In this document: piece by piece, positions 44,099 to 55,069 of the stretch
Layout of the letters: every line of letters begins with the position of its first letter
Numbering within the stretch: position 1 is the stretch's first letter
Assembly (NCBI GenBank): GCA_020746995.1
Contig: JAGPXD010000006.1
Span: 1,302,001-1,366,000, forward strand
Reading direction: 5' to 3'
DNA: 64,000 nucleotides
From: Plectosphaerella cucumerina
Lineage: Eukaryota > Ascomycota > Sordariomycetes > Glomerellales > Plectosphaerellaceae
The notes under the pieces: generated by a model
What the model was told of the DNA's origin: nothing
Database searches by the model: none
What the model saw: the letters and a program-made list of their open reading frames with translations, nothing else
Translations under genes and position numbers: made by a program

Positions 44099-46610
44099 GG
44101 CGGCGGTCAGAAACGGTAGCCTCGAGGCTCAGCCCGGGGGTCCGGGATAAGGATATATTCGGATTGCCAGAGGCTACTAGGCTGTGTCGGGATCGGTGCC
44201 TTGGGGGAGAGTGACTAGAAGCTGCAGAAGCAGCTCTCGGCGTCTCGGCGGCTGTGGTTGGTCGGTACGGCCGGGTAGTTGCCTTGGCCGGCCCTGATGG
44301 GCGGAAGGGGGGATATGGGTGACTGGCGACGGACGAACAGGGAGGAAGCGGATATGCGGGCGGACTGATCGAGTCGAGTCGAAAAGAAAGAATGGCTGGC
44401 GCCGTGTCACAGGCCAGGCGGCGGCTTGCAGGGGTAGGCGTCGCCGTGCTGCGTTTTGCGCGCCTCAAAGCAGTGCTGGTGGCTTTGCTGTGTATCGATG
44501 ATGTTTAGGTACCGTACCCAAAGGACGGGGGAGGGAGGGGCGGTGGAGTTGAGAGTCGAGTCTGCCTAGGCTGGCTGAGTCGCGGATCCTCGTGGAGTAG
44601 CGAGTCGTGAGTCGTGAGTCGCGACCCTTCTGGACTTTGTCCAGGCCGCTGTCAGGTGCGCAGTGGGCAAGATAGGTAGGTAGGTAGGGGATGCTGATGT
44701 GCTTAGTCGTCGGCGGATGTCGACGTCTGACGAAAATGCCGGGTTGGAGGGGCACGACCGGGACCAATCCCGTGGTACGACACGGGGGTGTCGGGGGTGA
44801 GGGACGCGGGTCTAGGCGTCTGTCTACACAGATGAGGCTTTGAGGGGCGTTGAACGGATGTACTGCGCCATTGACGTGTTGCTCTCGGCTTGGTACCTCA
44901 AAGAATGAACGAGCAACAGACTTTTGTAAAGGAGGTTGAAGAGAAGAACTCGAAGAAAATGCAAAAGGCGGGAGAAGCACTAGCATCAAGGTACCCGATG
45001 ACGGGGGCTTCCGGTAGGAGGTGAGATGTTGGACTTGGATGTGTTTGTAGGTGTGAGGGAACGGGCTAGAGGCATCCAAGGTTGGGGACCGGGCGGTCCG
45101 AGGGAGGGACTTGAAGATATCGATCCCACGGTGGAAGAGGAAGCATGTGTCTTGTACCTCGAGGTACCTGGTGATGGCCCCGGGGAGGCGGACTAACGCG
45201 GCGACTCGGGTACCGGAACTAGGACGGTACCGTGATGAGTGGGGGGAACATGGAAGGCCAGGCACCCTTGGACCCTTGGCAGATGCCCAGTGATAATAGG
45301 TACCGAAAGCGGGACAGGAGGTCATTCATCTTTGAATGCTTCCCAGCTTGCCAGTGATCAACATGTTCGGTCAAGCGTTACATCAGTCCTTGAATGTCGA
45401 GATACATGGTCAGATACTTCCACACTTGCGACAGCAGGATCGAACGACTCGCTCCGGTCTGCGGGGAGAGCCCCGTGGTTGGGGAACCACCCGTCCGTCC
45501 ACTGTCAAGTTGGGGAAGCAGCGACCAAGCCTCACCCACGCTGCACGCTGCCTCAGCTTCCCGCGGCTCCTCATTGGGGCGCGCAAGTCGCATCGATAAG
45601 GGTGCCGTGACGCCAAAACGCCTCCACACACCATGTGCCCGCCCGCTGTCGCCATCACAAGATCGCCCCCTGTCATGGGCTCCCGTCCCCTGCCCGCGCC
45701 ATGTGAGTCGACCATTCGCTCAGCAGAGTCACCAGGCACCAGGCGCCTCATCCGCTGCCAGCTTGAACACCGCTTTCGCTTTCTCGCTTTCAGTTGTGCT
45801 TCGATTTCTTCCAGACAAACACGGGCGGTCGGGCGCGCTCGGGTCCCCGAACTGTCCAGGCTTCCTCCTCCCCTGTATCACGAAGGCCAAGTGCCATCCG
45901 GTCGTCCCGGGATGCCCTGGGTGCCGCGCCTCTCCGAGATGGAACACCCCGGCATATGCCCATTTCCCCGGGTCTCTCGTTCATGCACTCCTCGACCCGG
46001 GAAACGACCGTATCGACGGTGCCTCACCGCCAGCCGTTGCCCAAACGGCCTTCAATGAATCCTCGAATCGGGTCTGGTATCGTCCCCACCGTGTTGTGCC
46101 CGACAGTGGACGCGATGAGAGCGAGATGTCACCCGTGGACCCGAGATAGGGCCAGCTGACCCCTGACACAGCCCGAGTTGGCCAGATCTTGAGGGCCCAC
46201 CTCACTGTGAGGACCTGGAGCTTCACTCAGGTCAATGATTCACCTTGGCCACAGCCAGTGTGATGCTAATCTCGTAGAGAGCTTCGGGTCCCAAGGTCCC
46301 TCTTGTGAGGTGATGATAGAGATGACTTGCTTCAGGCAGATCTAACAACCCAATAGTAGAGTCCACACATTCACATCAAGCTCATTTAAAGCAACTGTTG
46401 GTTGTACAAACTCATGCCCTTGGGCTGCATTCCTCAACATCCACTACTCAGATGTGCAATGTATCGCCATCAGCAAAGCATATACAGGTAATTGATCCGC
46501 GTAAACCAAGCAAAATCCTCAACGCCAGCCAGTAAGCGAACCCAACCCCTTATCAAGCCAAACGGGGTATCATCCATTCCACACTCCACACTCAACTCAA
46601 CCCACAAACC
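44099..46610. other. Intergenic, no gene seen
   Basis: About 2.5 kb upstream of the sterol glucosyltransferase gene, ending at the 3' end of the CMR1 gene. GGTACC/AGGTAGG-type short motifs recur between about 44670 and 45300. Open frames such as 44465-45325 (minus) show no family features. Part is probably the long promoter and leader of ATG26. Confidence 0.5.
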
Positions 46611-48336
46611 TCACGTCCACAGCGTGAGCTTGCCGCTTCCATTAGCTCCGGCGACCCAATCCATGGTAGGATGGAAGTGCGCAACAGCCGGCACCGCGGA
46701 GATGCCCTCGCCGTCAAGCTGGGCGAGCTGCTCGCCATCGGCGGCGTAGACGTCGACGAAGCGGTTCATGTTGCCGATAACAAACTTTTGGATGCCGTCC
46801 TTCGGGTCGGTCTGGAACTTGGGCTTGAGGATCGTCACCCATCGGCCAGTTTGGTTGTTATGCCGGACGGTCGTGGCAGGCTCCATGTTCGCCTCGCCGA
46901 TATCATGACCAGGGGACCAGGACGCTGCGTCCTTGAAGTCGTAAATCTTGATCGTGTCGTCGTAGGAAGATGTCGCGAGGTGACCAGCAGGGCTCCACGA
47001 GGCGTAAGAGACTGAGAGCCTCGAGCTGTGCTCGCCAAGAAGAGCTGGGTGTCGCATATCTCCCTTACCGCTGATCTTGCGAAGATCCCAGATCTTGACT
47101 GTGCGATCCAGCGATGCCGTCGCAACCAGGTGGGGTTGCCTCGGGTGAAGAGAGAAACCGCCAATCTTATTGTCGCACAGTCCCCAAGTTTCGTGCTCGG
47201 TGGAAGGAGTGCGGATGTCATGCCGGCCGAAGCCTCCATGGAGGGTCGAGAAGTAGAGCATATTTGGGTCATCCGATGGCATCTCCATCGCAGACATGGC
47301 CAAATCCTCAGATGGGTCTGACGGGGCAAAGATCTGAATCGATACACTCTTGCCGAGGTCGAGCTTGCGAATGGTGGAGTCGTAGGACGAAGTGTATACG
47401 GCGTTGGCGTCCGCCGGTGAGAAGACAAATGCCGAGGCTGTCTTGGTGTGGAACTTGAACGCCGAGATGACCGGGTCTGGGTAGTCGTATTCTTCATCCT
47501 CGTCATCCGGGGGCGAAGGGGTCTCTTGAGAGGCATCGAACACGCCAATTGTGCCCTCCTTATCACCGGCAAAGATGACGGCCTTGTCCTCAGTCGGGTG
47601 GAAGCCAAGCGAGTAAGCCCGAAGGGGTGTGATCTTGATGTCTAGGACGTGTCAGCTGAAGTCTCCCTGGAGCTGCGTGAGGAGACTGACCATTGGGCAT
47701 CCAACCCTCGTACAGCTTGAGGTTGTTCATCCGCTTCCTGACCTCCTTAAGCCCCTGGTCAGATGTCGCCTCGATGTCTTCATCTGTGAAGGTCCGTAGT
47801 CCAGGCTGCGCACCCCGCGACAGTCCCTTGAGCGACGCAAGTCCGTCCAAACCAGCCGCCCACTTCTTGCCTTCGACAAGGGTGTCGCCGAGACTGAGGT
47901 CGCCAGAAATGCGCATCTTCTTCACGCGCTCCTCAGCAGTATCTCCGGCAGCGACAGCATCGTATCCCCTCTTGCTCTCATCCTTCTCTGGTGCAAGTCC
48001 TGCGACGCGCGAGCTGCGACGGGTGGGTTGAACCGGTTCTCTCTTGACGGGTTCCCGTCGCCTGGGTGTACTCTTCGCGCTTCTAGCGCGAGAAGCTGGT
48101 CCATTCGCAGACGAAATCTTATTTGCAGTCGCTGAAATGTCCTTGAGTAGCGCCTGGTTGGCAGCAATATTCTCCAAGCGACGCTTTTCGAACGCGCTGA
48201 GCCCTTTGGTTGCGGGTGGCTCCTCAACTTCTGATTCGCTTTCTTCCGCGGGAGGCGTCTCGCCGGCAATCTCATCCTCTTCTTCGTATTTGACCTCGAC
48301 CTCCGGCCTTCGCCCGCTTCGCCGAACTTGCGGCAT
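46611..48336 (-). CDS. CMR1: CMR1/WDR76-like WD40 DNA damage-binding protein
   Basis: Two exons, 47691-48336 and 46611-47641, with a 49-nt intron (GTCAGT donor); 558 residues. The N-terminal ~210 residues are charged and disordered, with the family phrase LSAFEKRRLENIAANQALL, then basic PRRREPVKREPVQP. The motif MNNLKLYEGWMPN leads into the WD40 propeller, which has family-typical blades: GFHPTEDKAVIFAGDKEGTI, YTSSYDSTIRKLD, ATASLDRTVKIWDLR, LATSSYDDTIKIYDF, and the end SGKLTLWT. In yeast Cmr1 binds UV-damaged DNA, works in the replication stress response and collects at intranuclear quality-control foci. An ATG at 48375 would add 13 residues; 48336 is chosen because MPQVRRSGRR fits a charged nuclear start. 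The 414 bp promoter is shared with the next gene. Confidence 0.93.
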
Positions 48337-48750
48337 CGTGTTTGGTTGTTGAAGGGGCACAAGGAACTTGCGCATTGGTGCTAAAGAAGCTCGAGGGAGC
48401 GAGAACAGGCTCGAAGAAGGGCGGGGGTATTATCGGGAGCGCAGGCAATGCCTCAGGCGCAGGGTCGATTCTCGAAAACGGAAAGGCTCCAATTGACTTC
48501 CAGGCAGCAACGCCGATGGGAGGGGAATCTGAAATGGATGGTGATGTCCCTCGGCTTCCTCCTGGAAGACGCGTTAATTGGGCATGGCGCGACGCGAAGC
48601 GGCATGACTTCGCGTCACCACTGTGATTATGTCATCCAGATATTCGGCCAGGCGTCCGAGTCGTCTCAGGTCTGAGCTTCCAGAAATTTGCAGCTCGGCA
48701 TCGTCGAACCTGTACATACCGACCACTGGGTCATCCAACCACCGCCCCCA
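48337..48750. promoter_or_regulatory. Divergent promoter of CMR1 and the Mtf2-like gene
   Basis: A 414 bp spacer between two divergent start codons. It contains the palindrome ACGCGT at 48569-48574, close to a second CG-rich block (GCGCGACGCGAAGCGG, about 48586-48601). Confidence 0.5.
48569..48574. promoter_or_regulatory. ACGCGT, candidate MCB (MBF) site
   Basis: Perfect match to the MluI cell-cycle box bound by MBF-type factors in yeasts. It lies in a divergent promoter of a DNA damage/replication-related gene. Six-base matches also occur by chance, including several elsewhere in this window. Confidence 0.35.
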
Positions 48751-49908
48751 ATGTCGACATTACTTCCCTTCCTCTACCAAACGAGAACGATCCAGTTCGC
48801 CGTCAGGAGGGCTGCTCGACCCGCATTACGCTCCTTTCACGCCGCGCCTGTCCGACGCCGACGCGAAGAGTCCAACATCCCCTTCGAATGGGACGGCAAC
48901 TCCCCCCATCGCCATGAGGGCGACGTCGGCGAGGAAGACGCCGAGCACGGCACTCGCGGGAACTCGACCATTACACCCACGGAAGATCGCGCATTCCGCA
49001 AGATCTTCGCCGACATCGCCAAGCGCAGCCGACACCAGTCGGACCAGCACGGCTTCCCCGTCTCGCGATCGCCCGTCAACACGAAAGAGATGACATCCGC
49101 CGCCGATGAGGTGCTGAAGAAATACCCAGCCGCCCTGCGCGAATCCATGCGCGCCGCTCTCGGCCTCCCTGAGCCGGAGCAGCCCGCCCCTGAGCCAGAG
49201 GCTGTTGCGAGGCTGGAGGCAGAAGAGGCTGCAGCCACCGAGGTCCTGGAACAATGGGAGAAGCAGAAGACTCTCCGTGACGAGGCCGCGGAGCGCATCG
49301 AGCAGCTGCTCAAGGAATGCAAGACGGACGACGAGGTCGGTACCGTCCTGGAGCGGGAGGTCTTCTCCATGGTCAAGAAGCTGGGCATCGACGAGGGCAG
49401 GGCAGGAACCCGCTTCGCCCTCGGCAAGACCGCTCAGAACGAAGCTGCCGTGGAGGCAGACGCGCCGAAGCTGGACATGGACTCCCACGGCCCTCTCTAC
49501 TCCCTCCACATCCTCCAGGGCCTCCGCGCTCTCGACCAGGACTTTGCGCGCCCCTCGTCCCTGGCGCTCAAAGTCCTCCCTCGCATCCGCGAGCTCGGCA
49601 TGGCGTCGTATGTGCTCGGCGCCTCGACGCCCTTCTATAACGAACTGGCCGCCATCACCTGGCGCCGCCACGGCGACGTCCGCGGCGTCATGAGCCTTCT
49701 CCAAGAGATGCTCTTCGCCGGCCTGACGCCTGATAGTCAGACTCTGAGCCTCGTCCACGAGATCGAGGAGCGTCTGGACGCCATGAGCGATGGTAAGGAG
49801 GGGCCTTTTGCCAAGCTTCTCTCGACAATGCCCGAGCACGACTTTGACGTGCGCTCGCAGCTGGGCCACCTTGCCAACAGGCTGGAGCCTGCTGTGCGCC
49901 AGAACTAG
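48751..49908 (+). CDS. Mtf2-like mitochondrial protein
   Basis: One exon, 385 residues. The N-terminus (MSTLLPFLYQTRTIQFAVRR, then RSFHAAPVRRR) is rich in Arg, Ser and hydrophobic residues with no acid for about 35 residues, a typical mitochondrial presequence. The middle holds acidic, Glu/Ala-rich helices (about 130-200). The C-terminal half has PLYSLHILQGLRALDQDF, ELGMASYVLGASTPFYNELAAITWRRHGD and VMSLLQEMLFAGLTPD. This pattern fits the fungal Mtf2 C-terminal domain. Yeast Mtf2/Nam1 supports processing and translation of mitochondrial mRNAs at the mitochondrial RNA polymerase. The family call rests on remembered motifs, so it is probable rather than certain. The in-frame sequence upstream is not used because the targeting signal starts at this ATG. 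Confidence 0.8.
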   Translation: MSTLLPFLYQTRTIQFAVRRAARPALRSFHAAPVRRRREESNIPFEWDGNSPHRHEGDVGEEDAEHGTRGNSTITPTEDRAFRKIFADIAKRSRHQSDQHGFPVSRSPVNTKEMTSAADEVLKKYPAALRESMRAALGLPEPEQPAPEPEAVARLEAEEAAATEVLEQWEKQKTLRDEAAERIEQLLKECKTDDEVGTVLEREVFSMVKKLGIDEGRAGTRFALGKTAQNEAAVEADAPKLDMDSHGPLYSLHILQGLRALDQDFARPSSLALKVLPRIRELGMASYVLGASTPFYNELAAITWRRHGDVRGVMSLLQEMLFAGLTPDSQTLSLVHEIEERLDAMSDGKEGPFAKLLSTMPEHDFDVRSQLGHLANRLEPAVRQN

Positions 49909-51491
49909 AGGGGGCGTAATCGGGGATCAGGCTCCGTGTACCACTATTTAGATGTTGATCTGTACCACCAAGCGATCGGCCGTAGGCCTTGATAGATGTA
50001 CAAACTCCACCATATACACTGCCATTGTGTTTCGTTCCTTGATCTTCTACGGCGTTTCACCGACGGGAGTGTCTCCCTCAGTAGGTTCTTGTTCGAGGTG
50101 GGCCTTCTGGGTCGCCCAGCCTTGCGTTGACGTCCGTGCACATCATCACCACCATGGTGAGCCAGGCTGCGAAGCGTCATGACAGGGAAAAGTCCGGTGT
50201 GACATTGAAAAGAATTCAAGTACTTTCGTCCGAGTGATTCCGATCGGTGGAGAGCGTATCGCAACCCAAAAAGCGCGGTGATATGGGTCGTGTGTAGGTG
50301 GCAGGGTGTTCAGGACCCAAACCACCCAAAAGTTGAATTCAAAATAGCATTGTTATTGATGTTAACTGTTAAAATGCAGCCACCATGAGTTCCAGAGGGC
50401 CTCAAGTCATTGAATTCTGATATCGAAGTATTAAAGGACACAATTTGGGAGTTTTTAGATGGGTGAGGGTGATGTCATGTTGGCTTTCTTGGCCGTTGAT
50501 AAGTCATTTCCTCCTGCCTCGCTCACAACCAGCAGCCAACAGCCTGAGGCTGCCGAGCCAGCAACACCAAATCTTGACGACGGAAGTTAGTATCTTCTAC
50601 AAAGTTGAGAGACACATGACGTGTCGCGGTGACCTTTGATCAAACATGTGATGCCTTCACATTGGGTCGGTTTCGTTGCCCTTCGCAGCACCGTATCTTG
50701 ACCATCGTCAATGACCCACGAGTGCATTTCCAAAGCCAACTTTCATCATCATCATCATATCGAACAACGCTAGAAGTAATGTCTGTCATGGAAAACTGAT
50801 AGGCGTGGATGCTCCTAACCCGCAGCCACCGAAGCTGATATTTCGGTTATCTTAATCTCCAAATGACACAATGTAGACGGCTGCTTTGCACGATTGTTGA
50901 TACCAACCTTGTGGTCGAAGTTCGAGATGTTTCCCTGAGCTCTAGATTGCATTAACAAACAAATTGAAGCTTATCCAGTGAGCAAGCAGTAGCGAGAAAT
51001 TATGTCTTCCTGGGAAACGTCCACACGAGTGTGGCCACCTTCATTCCCGATGAGATTGGCGTCATCCCTACGCCTTCTCTGCCCTTACTATCTCTCGGCA
51101 AGCCTCCAGGTCAGCCTCACCAACAGTCTGACTATAGTAATTTGACTTCCTCCCATTTGATGACCAGATTCAATGACACAATCCGCAAGCCTTCTGATCC
51201 GCCCTGAACTCTCGGCAGCCATGACCCGTGAGTCTCTCGGGGAAGTTCTGCCGGCCATGCTAGCTGGACGGTGCGCGGCGAGCAGACAGATGGTCCTCCG
51301 AAATTCGACTCTTCAACATCATGCCAGAACCATGGGCAACATACGGGCCTATTCCATACATCACAGCCCCATCATCACCACATCAGCACCTCCCACGCAA
51401 ACATCACATCCCCCCATCCTTTCAAACAAAACAAACGTCTCTTCGGTGTATATGTACACTCCCGTCCTTTCTTCCTTCTTATTCCCCAATC
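49909..51491. other. Intergenic, no gene seen
   Basis: About 1.6 kb between convergent genes, AT-richer than average, with a short CAT repeat at 50744-50758. Frames above 100 codons near 51173-51816 overlap the GRIM-19 gene and look like chance. Confidence 0.5.
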
Positions 51492-51981
51492 TTACTCCGT
51501 CTTCTTCTCCGGCTTAACCGCAAACGTAGGACGCACAAAGCTACACCCCTCATTAGCACCCACCTCATCCCAATCACCAGAGATACATACCGATCAGAGT
51601 GATACACCCTCGTATTCTCCCCCAAAAGCTCCTTCTCACGCGTCTGGTCCGCGTGCCACCTGCGGACCTGGTCACGGTCCTCCTCCGCCTGCAGCACGGG
51701 GATCAGGTGGATGCGCGACCACACCTTCTCGCGCGACAGCTCGTTGCGCTCGCGCAGGCCCTGCGCCAGGCGGTAGAAGCCGTACGTCACGACCGCGCCC
51801 GCGCCGAGGAGCATGATGCCCGGGCGGATGCCGGGGGAGGGCAGGTTGCGCTGGGGGACGGGTGTTAGCGGTGCGTCCTTCCTCCGAGATCAAGAACGTC
51901 TCGGTCGCCCTGGTCCTGGTCATCACCCACCTTGTACTGCACGGCGTGGTAGCCGCCGACGGGCGGCATGTCCTGAGGCAT
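51492..51981 (-). CDS. Complex I subunit GRIM-19 / NDUFA13
   Basis: Three exons: 51931-51981, 51591-51850 and 51492-51540; 119 residues. Exon 1 gives MPQDMPPVGGYHAVQYK; exon 2 holds the membrane segment IMLLGAGAVVTYGFYRLAQG (about 28-47), then the helix RERNELSREKVWSRIHLIPVLQAEEDR; exon 3 ends with FVRPTFAVKPEK. These match NDUFA13: the conserved MPP-GGY start, the single transmembrane helix and the VYHSDRFVRPT ending. The protein is an accessory subunit of mitochondrial NADH:ubiquinone oxidoreductase, anchored in the inner membrane. It was split into three short exons, easily missed by frame-only annotation. Introns are 80 nt (51851-51930) and 50 nt (51541-51590). Confidence 0.93.
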
Positions 51982-52648
51982 TGTGGCGGTATTGTCCCTT
52001 GTCGGCTCGGTGGAATGGATGGAGCGGCTCGCAGGCCTGTATTCCCGGGTCGTCGGCCGGGTGTCGGTCGGGTTTCGTGGCAATCGGGTTCGGGTAAAGT
52101 TTCGCAGTCGTCCACGCCCGCGTTGAGGTTGCAGGAGGTGGTTTCGGAGGGTGGTTATCGAAGGTAGGGTGCTGCAATGATGCGAGGTCGTCGGTCGGTA
52201 ATGGAGCTGCGGGTTGTGTTTTCGGGCGGGATTACATAAGGGAACATATCATTGGTCAATCGGGTGATGTGGAGCTCTCGGTCAGTTCATCCTCACCGGA
52301 GCTTCATTGTGCTCTCGACCACCACGCGTCACTGTTCAGCAAGTCATCAAGTCTTCGTACAATGTTCATATCGTTGCAGCAAGTTATGTTCTACAGCGCT
52401 GTACAACCCAAATCCGTGTCGGAAACAATTCAACGCCCACGCCATGCCTCGAAAGAGCAAGTCCCCTTATCTGCACCGCACACGCGCTGCTGGCCCTGGA
52501 AGGGCGGGTATAATCCGAATGCACCGCGGCCAACCGGCTTTGTCCCTGTGATCCCCGGCCCGACCAGAGAATATACACCACAAGTGCCTTGGCCTCTAGA
52601 ACCCAAAACGCCACGCCAGCGGCGAGCCTCGCCTGTCACCAAAGGCCA
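51982..52648. other. Intergenic, no firm gene
   Basis: Promoter of the GRIM-19 gene and the 3' flank of the FCP1 gene. A plus-strand frame from about 52251 to 52652 (up to 127 codons, Pro-rich end) overlaps the FCP1 stop codon by a few bases; it lacks a domain and is not called. Confidence 0.5.
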
Positions 52649-55069
52649 CTAGTTTCCGGCGGACAGCTCTCGTTCCAGGGCGGCCTCGAGCTCCGCCTCG
52701 AGGTCATCCATGCCACCCCCGTCTTGGGTGTCAGGGTCGCCGTCGCCGTCGGTGATCTGAGGCGTGGGGAGACTGCTGGATTCCGGGTCGTCACCGGGCA
52801 GCCTCGCCGAGCTGAGCCGGGATGCGCCACGGTCCCTGGCAAGCCGTTGCCTCTTGACGAGGGCGCTGCCGTCCCCCTCATCACCATCGTCCGCCTTACG
52901 TTTGACGCCCGACTTGGTGGACGCCCGTTCGTCGTCTGTGAAGTCGTCGACGCCACTGTCTCGCGACACGCTGTCATTGTCGCTTTGAGAGCTGTCGTCA
53001 TCATCGGTGCCGTCGTTGAGGAACTCGTTCATCTCATCGTTCAACGCGTCCCAGTCCAGGTTGTTATCGATGGGGCTGGCCGAACCATTCATTTCGTTCT
53101 CCTCATCCTCATCATCGTCGTCCATCGAAGAGTCGTCATCGTCGTCACCGAATGATGACTCGGTGACGATCTGCAGACCTGTTGGCCGGTCGGAACCAGC
53201 ATCCTGGACGTCTCCTATCGATGTGCCGTTCTGGCGGTCACGGGGCTCGATGTAGACAAGATATGGCTCCTCGTCAAGGTGTTTCCATTGACTGATGCTG
53301 TCCAGTAGCCAGTTCTGGTTGACGATTTTGATGCTCGGGATCTTGGCGGCCTGTGTCGCCTTTTGTGTTCTCGTGCGAGCCGTGGAGACGACGAGATGTG
53401 TCACCTTCTTGGACACCTTGGACTGGATCTGTGCGCCGTGGCTCATTGCCTGAAGGCCAATGTCCGACAGCGTGACCTCGATACCGAGGGGAACCAGCCC
53501 GGACAGCACCACGACGGTGTCTTGCAGCACGCGGGCCTTGAGGTCGTCGAGAACCTCGCCGACGTCAGGCACCATTGACAGGTCGACACCGTCGTCGTGC
53601 GATTTCCGTCGCGACTTGTCGTGTGATGGGGCTTGCTTAGGGGGAGAATCCCGTCGCGCACTGCGCTTGGCATCGTACGCTTGGTAGAACTCTTCGTGCA
53701 AGTCCGAGAGGTGCTTCTGCAGGTACTCCAGCTCCTGGTCGTCGTCCCGCAGCACCTGCGCCCTAGACTCGATCTCGGGCTGGTTGCTGTGACCGTTCTC
53801 CTCGACATCGTCCTTGACCTTCTCCTCAAGTTCCTTGTCGAGGGCCTCTTGTGCATGCAGTAGCGGCCGGTCCTTGATCTGTTGTTCGAGTGTCCGCTCT
53901 TGCTCCTCCGCTTGCTGCTGCAGCTGCTTCTCGTCGGGCGCATTGGCCGCGAGCTCCGCAATGGCTGAGGGTTTCGGGGCGAGCGTCGGTTTGGTGTCGG
54001 GGGCGGGTGCGGGGGCCGCGACTGGGGCGGGTGGTGCGGCGTCGGGGGCAGGCAGGATGTCCCGTCGCTTGGGCAGGAAGCTCGAGTTGATATCGCCGAT
54101 GCCTTTGAAGAAGTCATAGGGGACGACCTTGATGAGGTTCGGCCGGTTCCGCGGCCACACGTCGGCGCGGTCGTCGATGATGACCACCATGTTGGTGCTG
54201 ACGGGGAACAGACGCTGCAGGTCTTTGGCAATCATACTGCCGCTCTCGTCGCGACTGATGACGCGATTGCCGAATAGCTTCTTCTGGGGGTCGACAATTT
54301 TGGCAATGTTGAGGGCGTAGGCGCGTGTGCCCATTGTGTAGACGTGCAGCTCGTAGAGCTCGGCGACCTTTTCAAGGAACTCCCGTAGTCCGGGCCGCAT
54401 CTTGATGTAATACCAGCAAGAACTAGTCACGGGTCCTCGGGGTCCCTCGTCGTTGAGCTGGAACTTTGCGACGTCCTTGACAGCGGCGTAATTGGGGTTG
54501 CTGGGGTCTGCCATCCACTCGCCCACGGTGGGCTCGATACAGGCGTGGATGATGGTTTGGTCGAGATCGACGACGAGACTCAGCTTTCGCTGGGTCAAGA
54601 GGCGGCGCTGGGTATCGTGCTCGGCGCGGGCGGCCAGCTCGTTACTGACCATGAGGCCGGTCTGGTCGTGGGTCATGTTGACGGTGGCGCGATGGGTGTT
54701 TGCCTGGTCGCTGGCCCAATTGACCTCGGTCATGTCCTCGCCGCAAAAGGCGCACATGCCGTGGTACTGCATCTCGTGACTGCACGCCTCTTCGACCTCC
54801 ATGCACGTCATATCCTTGTGCACGGCGTCGCCCTCGCGGAGTCGCCAACCGCGAAGCACACCCTCGACGGGGCTATCCCAGCTGGCAATTGTGGTCTGTT
54901 CCTCTTGCCACGTGTCGCCTGAGACGTGATCGCCCATCTCCTTCATCCATTTGAAAGAGTATTCGAGCACCGTCTCTTGCTTTTTGACCGAGTCACCGGG
55001 GCGTTTGAGGAGCTTTGTGATGGTTACGGGGTAGCGCAGGCGCGCCCCGAGGGAGAGTAGTTTTCCCAT
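52649..55069 (-). CDS. FCP1: RNA polymerase II CTD phosphatase FCP1
   Basis: One exon, 806 residues. The FCP1 homology catalytic domain (about 160-335) holds the phosphatase signature VVDLDQT with nucleophile Asp168 and Asp170, Thr172, and the second motif IIDDR at 297-301 followed by DVWPRN. The N-terminus has a lipoyl-like beta domain (YPVTITKLLKRPGDSV) and a CAFCG segment. After a Pro/Ala linker and a Gln/Glu-rich coiled region comes a BRCT domain (about 510-600, ending NQNWLLDSISQWKHLDEEPY). The C-terminal ~200 residues are acidic and end with EAALERELSAGN-like sequence. Fcp1 removes phosphate from Ser2/Ser5 of the Pol II CTD and recycles polymerase in the nucleus; its acidic tail binds TFIIF. 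The first true ATG is at 55069; the frame extends a little upstream only from a TTG. Confidence 0.96.
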   Translation of the reverse strand: MGKLLSLGARLRYPVTITKLLKRPGDSVKKQETVLEYSFKWMKEMGDHVSGDTWQEEQTTIASWDSPVEGVLRGWRLREGDAVHKDMTCMEVEEACSHEMQYHGMCAFCGEDMTEVNWASDQANTHRATVNMTHDQTGLMVSNELAARAEHDTQRRLLTQRKLSLVVDLDQTIIHACIEPTVGEWMADPSNPNYAAVKDVAKFQLNDEGPRGPVTSSCWYYIKMRPGLREFLEKVAELYELHVYTMGTRAYALNIAKIVDPQKKLFGNRVISRDESGSMIAKDLQRLFPVSTNMVVIIDDRADVWPRNRPNLIKVVPYDFFKGIGDINSSFLPKRRDILPAPDAAPPAPVAAPAPAPDTKPTLAPKPSAIAELAANAPDEKQLQQQAEEQERTLEQQIKDRPLLHAQEALDKELEEKVKDDVEENGHSNQPEIESRAQVLRDDDQELEYLQKHLSDLHEEFYQAYDAKRSARRDSPPKQAPSHDKSRRKSHDDGVDLSMVPDVGEVLDDLKARVLQDTVVVLSGLVPLGIEVTLSDIGLQAMSHGAQIQSKVSKKVTHLVVSTARTRTQKATQAAKIPSIKIVNQNWLLDSISQWKHLDEEPYLVYIEPRDRQNGTSIGDVQDAGSDRPTGLQIVTESSFGDDDDDSSMDDDDEDEENEMNGSASPIDNNLDWDALNDEMNEFLNDGTDDDDSSQSDNDSVSRDSGVDDFTDDERASTKSGVKRKADDGDEGDGSALVKRQRLARDRGASRLSSARLPGDDPESSSLPTPQITDGDGDPDTQDGGGMDDLEAELEAALERELSAGN

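Noticed and set aside
44465..45325. 286-codon minus-strand frame upstream of ATG26
   Set aside because: Ser/Pro/Arg-rich without motifs; lies in a promoter-like region with repeated GGTACC-type motifs.
52251..52652. Plus-strand frame ending in a Pro-rich segment, touching the FCP1 stop
   Set aside because: No recognised family; position in the FCP1 3' flank and short length make chance likely, though conservation could rescue it.
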